Positions 8,035 to 16,726 of a stretch of DNA of 39,424 nucleotides are shown here, piece by piece. How positions within the stretch are numbered: the first letter of the stretch is position 1; each line of letters starts with the position of its first letter. The position numbers and the translations under genes were made by a program. Under the pieces are notes generated by a model, which did not search any database, was not told the origin of the DNA, and saw nothing but the letters and a program-made list of their open reading frames with translations. Source of the DNA: Stentor coeruleus (Eukaryota; Ciliophora; Heterotrichea; Heterotrichida; Stentoridae); NCBI GenBank assembly GCA_001970955.1, contig MPUH01000706.1:1-39424 (forward strand), given 5' to 3'.

Positions 8035-10218
8035 TTATTTTAGAATTTTTTCAATACTTAACACCTTGTCAGGCTTTCGCTTAGAGTTTCTAAACCTGGA
8101 TCCGCATTCACCCAATAATATCACATTGTTTGATCTATGAAGACTGATCATCTTTTTGCCTTCACCAAACTCATTTTTTTTTCTAAATACCTCCATGAAC
8201 CTGTTGTGGTCTTTATCCACCTGCATGCTCACAATGTAATCAGCCGCCTCAACTGTTATATAATAAAGACACGTCCCAAAAATTTTGTTTTCTATAAAAT
8301 AGCCTCCTTCAAGTACATCAAAATTTTTTTCGCTTCTTGGGCTTAAGCTGGCTCCAATAGTCTCACTCTTAGACCTCTGCAAATAGTGAGCTAGTTCATG
8401 CAGATAAATAACGAAGGTAGCTCCTTTACTCCCTTCATCTTCGAGAGGTAATTTCAATACAATTGAGCTACTATAGAAGGTTCTGCCATAAACGTTTTCA
8501 GGCAGATCCATTAGGAAAATTTTTGGGGAAATGCCTTCAAGTAAGGTTCTTAAGTCGTCATTTTTTTCTTCTTTGAACTCGTTTAAGAAAGTACAGTAAG
8601 GAGGGGCACATGCTAATTGTACATAATCTGCTACCCATTCTTTACAGATTTCTTTAAACAATATATTTCTTTGAACTTTTTCAATGACGAAGTAAAACCA
8701 ATTAACTTCTGTTTTTCCAATGCTAGCCAGAATTTCTGCCATAAAATACTGTATTTGTTGTGGAAGTGCATCGATGCGTCTGATAAGAGAGCAGAGGGAA
8801 AAATTTCCTTGCTCTCCATTTAATTGGAAATAACGAGTAAACGCTTTGTTAAAGCCTACATCTAGTGATCTTTTTACAAAATTATACAAACCTAGGCAAA
8901 GCAGTTCTTGGATGTCAGGAAGTATTTTATTTGGAGTTCTTTTGTAGTTATCCGTATATTGATCAATCAAGCTCTTGCCACTATCTGTTATTGATTTTCT
9001 TATGACTTTCAAAATTTTAGTATTTTCATTCTGTTTTATTTTCTGTAAGAGCAATTCCAAAAACTCTTTATCGATTTTTGATGCCAGAGCAAATGCTTTA
9101 TCAAAAATTATAGGCGTCCATATTGAAGACATAATTTTTTCAATGTCATGATAAATTTCCATATTCTTGAAAATGTTGCTAAAATAATCACCCAAAAGTA
9201 CACAAGCAGAGTCAAATAAGCAAATCCCTTGGTAGCCATCATAAGTTTTAATTATTTTAAAATATTGATCAACTTTGGTTTTCCAATAAGTTAAATTTAT
9301 TAAATTCTTTTTAAATGCTGAAGTTTCTTCTATAATCATTTTCAGAAACGAATTTGAACGATATAAGTCATATGCAAATTGACTTTGTTTTTCAAAATCA
9401 ACTATAAGGTTATTATGACTATTCAAAAATAAGCAGAAAAGTTTAACACACTTTTTCGCTTCTTTTGTATGAGCCTTGAAATTAGTTTCATCCACAATTG
9501 GCTGAAAAGTAAAAAAATAAATTTTCCTTAATAAAATCTCAATCTCTGATACTAATATTTCATTTGTAACCAAATTAGCTTCCACTAGATTTTTCATGCA
9601 CAGAATATAAATGTATAAATTTTTATAGGAAAATTTTTCCTTCCTTTTATCCACAATAAAAGAAACAGAAAGGAAAAGTCTTACTGGTGATTTCAATTTT
9701 TCAATTAGATCTTTATCTGATAATCCTAATTCTATTTCAAAATGAATATTTGAAAATCCTTCAGGAATAATATTCAAAAACTCTTCAGATTTTCTAATGC
9801 TTTGCATTATTTTTTCAAGTGGATCTTTTTTTATCTTGTTTTTGTGCAAAATTTTAATTCTGTCTGCAATCAAATCCTTATTTTTGTCTTTAACTGGATT
9901 CTCAATTTTGTAATTATCTGAATCCCCTATTCTGTTTTCAAGCATATCCTTATTTATCTCCTCATGTAGGATTTCCATTCTGTCTTCAGTTATATCTTTA
10001 ACTCTTTCTTCAGGCATATCTTTAACTCTGTCCTCATGTGGATCTCTCATTTTTTTTCCAAGTAAATCTTCCATTCCGATTTCACTTATAAGTTTAATTT
10101 CATCTTCAGATGGACCTTCCACCAAGTTTTCAACCACAGCTTTTATTTTATCCTCAAGTAGGTCTTCCACTCTGCATTCAGGCATATCTTTATTTTTGTC
10201 TTCAAGCGTATCTTCCAT
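8035..10218 (-). CDS. Putative zinc metalloprotease with N-terminal octapeptide repeats
   Basis: A 727-residue protein of unknown family. Residues 2-129 are 16 consecutive 8-residue units of the type (K/E)D-x-x-E-D-(K/R)-(I/V/M/N), extremely charged. Residues about 135-600 are alpha-helical in character with no recognised motif. Near the C-terminus lies VIYLHELAHYLQR; HELAH (residues 607-611) matches the HExxH zinc-binding/catalytic motif. It is followed 26 and 32 residues later by glutamates in DVLEGGYFIENK that could be the third ligand of a gluzincin. No signal peptide or membrane span is seen, so it should be cytosolic or nuclear. Protease activity is inferred from the motif only. The start is the ATG just before the first octad. 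Confidence 0.75.
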   Translation of the reverse strand: MEDTLEDKNKDMPECRVEDLLEDKIKAVVENLVEGPSEDEIKLISEIGMEDLLGKKMRDPHEDRVKDMPEERVKDITEDRMEILHEEINKDMLENRIGDSDNYKIENPVKDKNKDLIADRIKILHKNKIKKDPLEKIMQSIRKSEEFLNIIPEGFSNIHFEIELGLSDKDLIEKLKSPVRLFLSVSFIVDKRKEKFSYKNLYIYILCMKNLVEANLVTNEILVSEIEILLRKIYFFTFQPIVDETNFKAHTKEAKKCVKLFCLFLNSHNNLIVDFEKQSQFAYDLYRSNSFLKMIIEETSAFKKNLINLTYWKTKVDQYFKIIKTYDGYQGICLFDSACVLLGDYFSNIFKNMEIYHDIEKIMSSIWTPIIFDKAFALASKIDKEFLELLLQKIKQNENTKILKVIRKSITDSGKSLIDQYTDNYKRTPNKILPDIQELLCLGLYNFVKRSLDVGFNKAFTRYFQLNGEQGNFSLCSLIRRIDALPQQIQYFMAEILASIGKTEVNWFYFVIEKVQRNILFKEICKEWVADYVQLACAPPYCTFLNEFKEEKNDDLRTLLEGISPKIFLMDLPENVYGRTFYSSSIVLKLPLEDEGSKGATFVIYLHELAHYLQRSKSETIGASLSPRSEKNFDVLEGGYFIENKIFGTCLYYITVEAADYIVSMQVDKDHNRFMEVFRKKNEFGEGKKMISLHRSNNVILLGECGSRFRNSKRKPDKVLSIEKILK
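9832..10215 (-). repeat. 16 tandem octapeptide units (24-nt coding minisatellite)
   Basis: Translated in the gene frame, residues 2-129 divide exactly into 8-residue blocks, for example EDLLEDKI, RDPHEDRV, KDMPEERV, KDITEDRM, KDMLENRI and KDLIADRI. A seventeenth, weaker unit (KKDPLEKI) may follow. At DNA level some neighbours still match over most of 24 nt (near 9996-10043), so amplification was partly recent. Confidence 0.85.
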
Positions 10219-10439
10219 TTAAAAATTATAATGGTATCTTTAGGTTTTGATTAAATGGGGAGGGCATAGCCTAAATTATTCTGTATATTTTTCTTTAAGC
10301 ACTTAGGTAGCTATTCTTACTCCAGCTTCCAAGAAATCTTTACCATCCTTAAAAACATATTTCCTACTCTAACATAATATAGTGTGTAATTATCCGGTAA
10401 GCACGGGGCAAAGGGGTTATCGATAATTGATTTTACCTG

Positions 10440-10990
10440 ACAACATTAAGAAATACAAAGCTTTTTGAGTGATTTACTATTTTGCAATCTTGAAAGTGCA
10501 TTTCTGGAAAGATTTCCAGAATACTACCATATGCATTCCAAGAGTCACTTGAGATAATACTGCCAGGAAGAACCCGCAACTCCAATTATCAAATTTTAAC
10601 ATTTTAAAGCTCTTCCTCTATTATTTTTTTAACAACGTAGCATTCATCTATTTCTACAATGACTCTATCTCTTCCTATTGTCAAAGAATAATCTTGAACA
10701 TAGAAAATTGAAGCTAGGCTTCTAAACTTATCAAACCAAATGCATGCAGTTGTGATGCTTAGCTCATATTCGTATGTAACTAAAATTGCATAGTTTAGCA
10801 TTATAAATCGTTAAAATAAGCGTGCGAAAGTGAATTTTTGAATTAAAAAATTTATTTCCCGATAATAAAGTCCAAGTCCTGAATTGGTTGTTGATACTGT
10901 TCCTTTTTTCATTGAAGATAGTAATTTCATTGCAATTATAGCAAATCTCTTGAGAGTTAAACTTCCAAAATTTGGCACCAAGTTATGAAC
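10440..10990 (-). pseudogene. Decayed IS1595/ISXO2-type DDE transposase
   Basis: Remnant read across several frames on the minus strand. From upstream to downstream: a cysteine-pair segment CYNCNEITIFNE; FNSKIHFRTLILTIY, resembling the family's K-G-x-F-F...L-L-x-I-Y segment; VIVEIDECYVVKK (10604-10801 frame), matching the family's VEIDE first catalytic Asp; then PGSIISSDSWNAYGSI (about 10519-10566), matching the second-Asp block; and CKIVNHSKSFV, matching the conserved (T/I)VNHS-x-(N/S)FV. The ~60-80 residues expected between the VEIDE and SSDSWNAY blocks are missing and stops and frameshifts intervene, so the copy is dead. No terminal inverted repeats were identified. This domain is known from bacterial ISs and from domesticated or mobile copies in eukaryotes, including ciliates. 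Confidence 0.75.
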
Positions 10991-12012
10991 TCTTTCTCAG
11001 TTATTAACCTATAAAATAATAGCCCTCTCTTATTTATAAGCAAGTAGTTAATTTAATTTTTTTTAACAGCAAAGGCTTATGTCATTTTGATTACACAAGG
11101 AATCTAATCCATTTTTTGTGAACTTGGTATTAGCCTAAAAATTAAATGGTTATACAGAATTAATTTACTTGATGATTATTATTATAATGAATGCAACAAT
11201 ATAATTTTAAGCTATTTGAATTTAAAACTTAAAGAATATAAACTACTAATAAGGAAATTAAAAAATTAATGTGCAGCTTAAAAAAGTTTAAGAATTTCTT
11301 AATAAAAGTTTTTATGTTCTTTTAAAGAGACAACTATTTTTTTCCACTTTATCTATAAATACTTCTAATTATATTCTATACAATACTTAATTTCCATAAA
11401 AATTTCGAAGCCAAAGTAGCATAATTAAATTTACTTGATTCAGTGAATCACAGTAATTTGGGTTGACATTTAACTTTACCCTCTGCCAAGTAAATGGTTG
11501 GTACGGTGAACCTGACCGATGAGAGCCAGTAAAAGGTTAATTCAGAATTTGCTGTCAAAACCGATCAAATCGATATAATCTCATTCCCTTAAGGATGTGG
11601 TAAATCATTTAATTTAAATGCTATGATAGTGGTCTTTTTAAAGTATAAAACTTTATTTTTAGAATATTTATGGAGTAAATCCCTTTTGCAACCCTACTTG
11701 TTTTTATTATAGAGTTTTACTATTTTCAGATTAAAAAATCATTATTTAAAATTATGACAAAAGATCACTTATTGAATTATTTATGTGCTGGAAAATAATA
11801 AGTATAGAAATCAATATTGAATAGCCATAAATTATAATATTATATATTTATTAGTATAAATTTGTAAGAAAACTATTCAACACCTTTTTCAAGTAAGGCT
11901 AGTATATAAATTTTATATACTTCAAAAATTAACAATTTTTGTATGTGAGTATTTTATACTTTCACTAATATTTAATATTTTACTCATTATCTCTTATAAG
12001 AATCTAACTAAA
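10991..12012. other. Gene-free stretch with one compositionally distinct patch
   Basis: About 1 kb of AT-rich DNA downstream of eL34. Bases about 11455-11600 are markedly less AT-rich than the surroundings (for instance around TGGTTGGTACGGTGAACCTG), with no intact frame on either strand. It might be a structured RNA, a gene remnant or chance; I could not match it to any snRNA, snoRNA or SRP RNA I know. Confidence 0.35.
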
Positions 12013-12348
12013 TTACTTAGCTTTCTTTTGCTGCATTTTCTTCTTAATAACTTTGATTTCCTCTGTCAAAAAAGCTCTAACTATCCTATCTTTCACAATC
12101 GAGTGGTTCAAAACCCCACCATAAGCTCTTGACACAGTGATATCAGTCTTAGACATATTAGCATATTGCCTAGGTCTCAGTCTCGGAATTCCAGAAAGGC
12201 GCTTTTTACTTTCTTTGCAATGAGGTCCTGCAGCAATTTTGTCAGCGTATTGGACAACAAGCCTTCCTCCAGGAGTCCTAACCTGCCAGATTTTGTTCGA
12301 CTTAGTGTGGTAAGAGTTTCTCTTACGTAGGGTTACTCTCTTCACCAT
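12013..12348 (-). CDS. RPL34: 60S ribosomal protein eL34
   Basis: A 111-residue basic protein with the normal eL34 length and layout: MVKRVTLRKRNSYHTKSNK at the start, RTPGGRLVVQY, LRPRQYANMSKT, VSRAYGG and RAFLTEEIKVIKKK near the end. It is a component of the cytosolic large ribosomal subunit. The two CxxC pairs that bind zinc in most eukaryotic eL34 are nearly gone: only Cys44 remains, the second position is Ser47, and the second pair is replaced by Asn81 and Ile84. The start is the only sensible ATG; the stop is TAA. No intron is needed. Confidence 0.96.
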   Translation of the reverse strand: MVKRVTLRKRNSYHTKSNKIWQVRTPGGRLVVQYADKIAAGPHCKESKKRLSGIPRLRPRQYANMSKTDITVSRAYGGVLNHSIVKDRIVRAFLTEEIKVIKKKMQQKKAK

Positions 12349-13583
12349 TTATATTGACTAAAATTTCAACTCTTTATACACAAAACTCAACTTAAACTAA
12401 AAATCCCTTATTTTACTAAAAAATTATCAATAATCGATTATAGTTAAAAATTAGGATTTCCCTTCTGGGCAGTGTTCGGCTTTAACCATAATTTTTATTA
12501 CTATTAAACTTTGTCGTACTATTGCATTTTGTACAAATTGGATCGTCATTCAAGAGATTTAAATCTTAAACCCATGATATTGCAGTTTTTTCATCAGGCA
12601 TTGCCTAGAAAAATTCAAATCGTCTCATTATTTTATGAACAATTAGAGTTTAAATTGAGTTATGAAAAAAAATATCATAATTACCCTTTTTGGATAAATT
12701 CGATATTTACCCCAATAATCATATCCAAAATTTACAAAGCATAATATGCAAATTTATAATAAAAACTATAGCTGATATCAATTTCTAAATTTATGATAAA
12801 AGTTGCATTCCAACATGCATATGAATATATCATCTATAAGAATTTTAATAGTACATTAGCTATTTGTCCTATAACATAAATAAGGAACCCTTGCAATCAT
12901 AAAAGCTTTCTAGGCAGACAGATAGAGCAAATTTAATAAAGTAATTTTCNTAACATAAATAAGGAACCCTTGCAATCATAAAAGCTTTCTAGGCAGACAG
13001 ATAGAGCAAATTTAATAAAGTAATTTTCATCTCAATACACCTATAATATCAAAATTTCATAAGTCATCTTAGTGTTTTCCATAGAAACACTTATAAACTA
13101 AATGATGCTGTATATTGCATATCTAACACTCATCAAAGCTAGTCTCCAAAAGATACCTTTTGCTGTTAGCCTATAAATCCTATTGTCGAACCCATACAAA
13201 ATCTTATAATCTGAACAATAAATATATGCAGAACCTCATAAATCAGTAAAGCATATTTTATATTTTGGTAATAAAATAAAACAACTTAACTTTCTGCACA
13301 ATCCGTTGAAAGCCAAAACCTTATTCAAACCACCTTCTCTATTACCCAAACTCTTATAAATGGAACTTTTCAGTAAAAGCCTATCCTCTCAATTCATTCT
13401 TCAAAAATTTATCTCAAATATCATTCCTACAATTTTCAACTGATCTCCCATAAACAACCTTATATTAATTTCAGAAATCCATCAACATCTCCTTACCTTA
13501 AACCTTCCAATCACTCTTCCTTTTTAACCCATCTGCCTATCCTAGTTTCTAATTCTACATCATCTATCTCTGTAAAGTAAAAA
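12349..13583. other. Intergenic between divergent eL34 and LRR genes
   Basis: About 1.2 kb holding two divergent 5' flanks. Bases 13381-13560, just upstream of the LRR gene, contain 53 C and 4 G by my count on the + strand. A 77-codon frame at 12511-12744 begins with TTG and resembles nothing. No RNA gene was recognised. Confidence 0.4.
12872..13028. repeat. 78-nt direct duplication flanking a single N (assembly join)
   Basis: Bases 12872-12949 and 12951-13028 are identical on either side of the N at 12950. No gene is affected. Confidence 0.9.
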
Positions 13584-14816
13584 ATGGCAGTTATCATCTC
13601 AAAGCAGGAAATTCTGTCAAACTACCTGTCCCGTTGCGAGAAAAGCGCAGGGCAAAAAAACCTCTCCCTAGTCAAGTACCTCGAGCGACAGGTTCTCACA
13701 CAGCAGGAAGAAGAAAAAAGGGTCCAAGAAAACGAAGGGGAATACGAAGAAAGCAATCGTCTTGATATCATCTTCCGTGGCAATGATCCTCAAAACTTCT
13801 CATCTCGTATCACAAACGATCATCTTATCCCATTTATATCTGTCCTTGAAGAGCATTCAATGCTTATCCAATACATAGACCTAAGCTTCAATCATATATC
13901 AGATGCTGGAGCCATAACTTTGTCTAGGTTACTCAAACCAGCTTTAGAGCTTAAAACTTTAAACCTTCAAAGTAACAACATATCATCTGATGGGACTGAA
14001 GCATTATGTAATGGTTTAAAAGAGCATCAAAATTTACAATATATCAATCTTAATGGGAATTCAATTAAAACACGTGGGGCAATAAGTTTAGTTGAGCTTC
14101 TTTTTAGTTCTTTGAATATATTAGAATTGGATTTGGGGAATAATTATATTGATCATGATGGGATTATAGCTTTGACTACAGCTCTGAATAAAGCAAGGCT
14201 TAATTTGGAGGTTTTGAACTTAGAAAACCCTGCATTAAATTCGATTATGCAGGAAACAGCTGTGCACTTTGGGAAAATGTTGTCGATTAACACGAATTTG
14301 AAGAAGTTGTCATTGAGGAAAATGCGTTTGAGATGTGATGGGGTGTTTACATTGACAAATCATTTGGTGGAGAACAATAGGTTGAGGGTGCTAGATTTGA
14401 GCTGTAATGAAATATCATCTGATGGAGCATTGTATATTTCTAGATTCTTAAGCAGTGAAGAATGCAAGCTTGAAAGCCTTATCATGGCTGTGAATAAAAT
14501 TGTAAACCTTGGGGGAAAATATATGGCTCAAGCACTTGCGGTTAATGTAAGTTTGATTCATATTGACCTTACGAATAATAGGATTGGAGATGAAGGGCTA
14601 TCAAGATTAGCTGAATCATTATTTCATAACCAGGTGCTTATGTCGTTTAAGCTGTTTGGTAATCATTTTGACCAGCAGAGTTTGAAGCTTTTCCATAGGC
14701 TTTTTAAGTGTGAGAGAGATTTTAAGTACTATGCTGACTTTGAGACTTATGATGTTGATGATGAAGTGCAGATGGCTTATGTGGACCAGAGGATACCTAA
14801 CGATGTAACTCTTTAG
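13584..14816 (+). CDS. Leucine-rich repeat protein (ribonuclease-inhibitor type)
   Basis: A 410-residue protein. After a charged N-terminal ~65 residues (KYLERQVLTQQEEEKRVQEN), the body is made of ~28-residue RI-type LRRs: IQYIDLSFNHISDAGAITLS, LKTLNLQSNNISSDGTEALC, LQYINLNGNSIKTRGAISLV, LELDLGNNYIDHDGIIALTT, and after a less regular unit LRVLDLSCNEISSDGALYIS and LIHIDLTNNRIGDEGLSRLA. Such proteins are binding scaffolds; in ciliates many are axonemal or basal-body proteins, but nothing here fixes location or partner. No NACHT, kinase or membrane domain is present. The start is the ATG after a C-rich, G-poor leader. The gene body shifts from C-balanced to strongly G-rich toward the 3' end. Confidence 0.85.
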   Translation: MAVIISKQEILSNYLSRCEKSAGQKNLSLVKYLERQVLTQQEEEKRVQENEGEYEESNRLDIIFRGNDPQNFSSRITNDHLIPFISVLEEHSMLIQYIDLSFNHISDAGAITLSRLLKPALELKTLNLQSNNISSDGTEALCNGLKEHQNLQYINLNGNSIKTRGAISLVELLFSSLNILELDLGNNYIDHDGIIALTTALNKARLNLEVLNLENPALNSIMQETAVHFGKMLSINTNLKKLSLRKMRLRCDGVFTLTNHLVENNRLRVLDLSCNEISSDGALYISRFLSSEECKLESLIMAVNKIVNLGGKYMAQALAVNVSLIHIDLTNNRIGDEGLSRLAESLFHNQVLMSFKLFGNHFDQQSLKLFHRLFKCERDFKYYADFETYDVDDEVQMAYVDQRIPNDVTL

Positions 14817-15530
14817 ATAAGCCGAGATTATTAGAAATAATAGATTTGTGTTGGTTTAAACTGATTTTTTGTGGGTTTGTTTAAAATTCTGTGTTTTTAG
14901 AGTGGAAAGTTTTTTATTTTGTAAGAGGGATTTCATAGCTTTGTGGAAATTATTGAGCTTAGAATAAAGGTTATGGTTTTTAGTGAGATTGGATATGAAA
15001 TATAGGCTTATTAATTCTAAAAATACACCGATTATTTGTTTTGTCTATTTTCAATATATATACCTTATCATAAATTACAATCGAAATAATTTTATTTTCT
15101 TCTAGTCGGCATTGCATATTTCACTATGATATACTAAAACCATTAAAACTCATAAGATTTTAAAATTGTATTCCCATCCTATAAATTCTTACTATCTCAC
15201 CTTTTAGCACCCTATACCCAAAATCTTCATAAACCTCTTAAATCCCATCCATGAAAAATAAAAAATTCTTATCTGAAAACCATCTTATAAAACATTATAT
15301 CCTCTTCTGTCTCCTTAGTTCTCAACCAACACTTTTCTCATTTACATATAATTCACCATCTAACATCTATCAAAACTATTGTCTTTACCAACTTCAAATT
15401 CCCAAAACTAAAAAATCATTCCTCAAAACTCATCCATTCTCATCATCTCCCACCAAAAACAAAAATCTCAATTTTTTCTGAGCAATTTAACTAATTGATC
15501 ATAATATCTCAAAAGATAATAAAATTTTTA
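14817..15530. other. Intergenic; G-rich 3' flank then C-rich 5' flank
   Basis: Between two plus-strand genes. Bases 14821-14940 hold 28 G and 6 C, whereas 15150-15490 is rich in C and poor in G. A 76-codon ATG frame (15251-15481) is built of Ser, Pro, Thr, Lys, Asn and Phe, as expected from C-rich leader DNA, and shows no domain. I treat it as non-coding. Confidence 0.45.
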
Positions 15531-16712
15531 ATGAAAAAATCAGCCTCGATACCACGAAAGATGTCAACAACAAAAGTTTTCCCTATAGCTCCCTCTAGAA
15601 AAAACAGTACTCCAATGAACTTGTTAGGTCTAACTAATACAGAGCTGAAATCAGATGATGCACTAAGCCTGAAATTCAAAAACCAGTCACAATCGTGTAG
15701 AGCTAGTAAAAAGCCAATAATTTTAAAGTCAGCAAGAGGTAGTTTGACCAAGACTGCAAGAGTATCCCCAAAATCAAACTCATCCCCAGTCCTGTATCGA
15801 GGCGCCAAGGCAAATCCATATGAAGTTAAACAGCCACGTCCCAAAGCTCTGAAAAGTCTTATCAAACTCAAAAGGTCTGCATCAAAAGATCAGAAAACTC
15901 CAACAAAACCTCAGAAAAACCCAATCAAAGACTTCATCACACAAATTACCCTAGACGTTTATGACGTCCCTGAAAAATTCCTCACAAATAAAGAAATTAA
16001 AGCAAAGCATCAAGACATTCACAAAGCACACCTTTTACAAACCTTCCATGGGCTTAAAATCATAGAAGAAATCCCAAAACTTGACCTAAATGACATATCC
16101 GACAAAATCATTACTTTACCTCACATCCCTGGTTTACAAGATAAAAAAACCGTGATTTTTGATTTGGATGAAACTTTAGTCCATTGTGTTGAAGGTAATA
16201 AAGGAGATGCAGAAGTTGTTGTGAAATTTCCAACTGGAGAATCAATAACTGTGATTTTTATATAGGTTGGAATTAATATAAGACCTTATGCTCGTGAATG
16301 TTTATTAGAAGCCAGCAAACTTTTTGAAGTTATTGTGTTCACTGCGAGTCATAGATGCTATGCTGATGCTGTTTTAGACTACCTTGATCCACATAATATT
16401 ATTATTCATCATAGACTTTATAGAGAAAACTGTGTGCTTGTTAAAGGTATGCATCTTAAGGATTTAAGGATTTTTTCTAATAGGAAATTACAGAATATTG
16501 TTATTGTTGATAATGCTGTTCATAGCTTTGCTTATCATATTGACAATGGAATACCTATTATCACTTGGCATAATGATAAGTACGATAGAGAACTTTTTAA
16601 ACTTATTGACTACCTTAAACTCTTGTCGACCTCAGCGGATATATGCACTACTAATAGGACCACATTTAAACTTAAATCATTTTATCAAGACTTCCTGGCA
16701 CAAAATAGTTAA
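15531..16712 (+). CDS. FCP/SCP-type (CTD-like) protein phosphatase, two exons
   Basis: A 388-residue protein from exons 15531-16250 and 16266-16712. The N-terminal ~150 residues are basic and Ser/Lys/Pro-rich, likely disordered. The catalytic domain follows: KKTVIFDLDETLVHC holds the DxDx(T/V) motif (residues 211-215), then INIRPYARECLLEASKLFEV, VFTASHRCYADAVLDYLDP, YRENCVLVKGMHLKDL and IVIVDNAVHSFAYHIDNGIP, in NIF/SCP order. The usual DNSP is DNAV here. These Mg2+-dependent phosphatases act on RNA polymerase II CTD or other phosphoserine targets. An upstream in-frame TTG would add 12 residues, but the ATG at 15531 is preferred. The intron TAG would stop translation if retained. The stop is 14 nt before the next start. 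Confidence 0.92.
16251..16265 (+). other. 15-nt spliceosomal intron in the CTD-like phosphatase gene
   Basis: The sequence is GTGATTTTTATATAG, phase 0. It has a GTG rather than GTA donor, A at position 10 and an in-frame TAG at its end. Removal joins ESIT to VGINIRPYAR, restoring the conserved phosphatase domain. Confidence 0.93.
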
Positions 16713-16726
16713 CTTATAGATAATTA

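Noticed and set aside
12511..12744. 77-codon + frame
   Set aside because: Begins with TTG, shows no domain and has AT-driven composition.
15251..15481. 76-codon ATG frame upstream of the phosphatase gene
   Set aside because: Ser/Pro/Thr/Asn/Phe-rich translation expected from the C-rich leader DNA; no domain, and it lies in the typical 5' flank composition zone.
15495..15530. TTG start 12 codons upstream for the CTD-like phosphatase
   Set aside because: Non-ATG start; the ATG at 15531 suffices and the extra residues show no conservation I know of.
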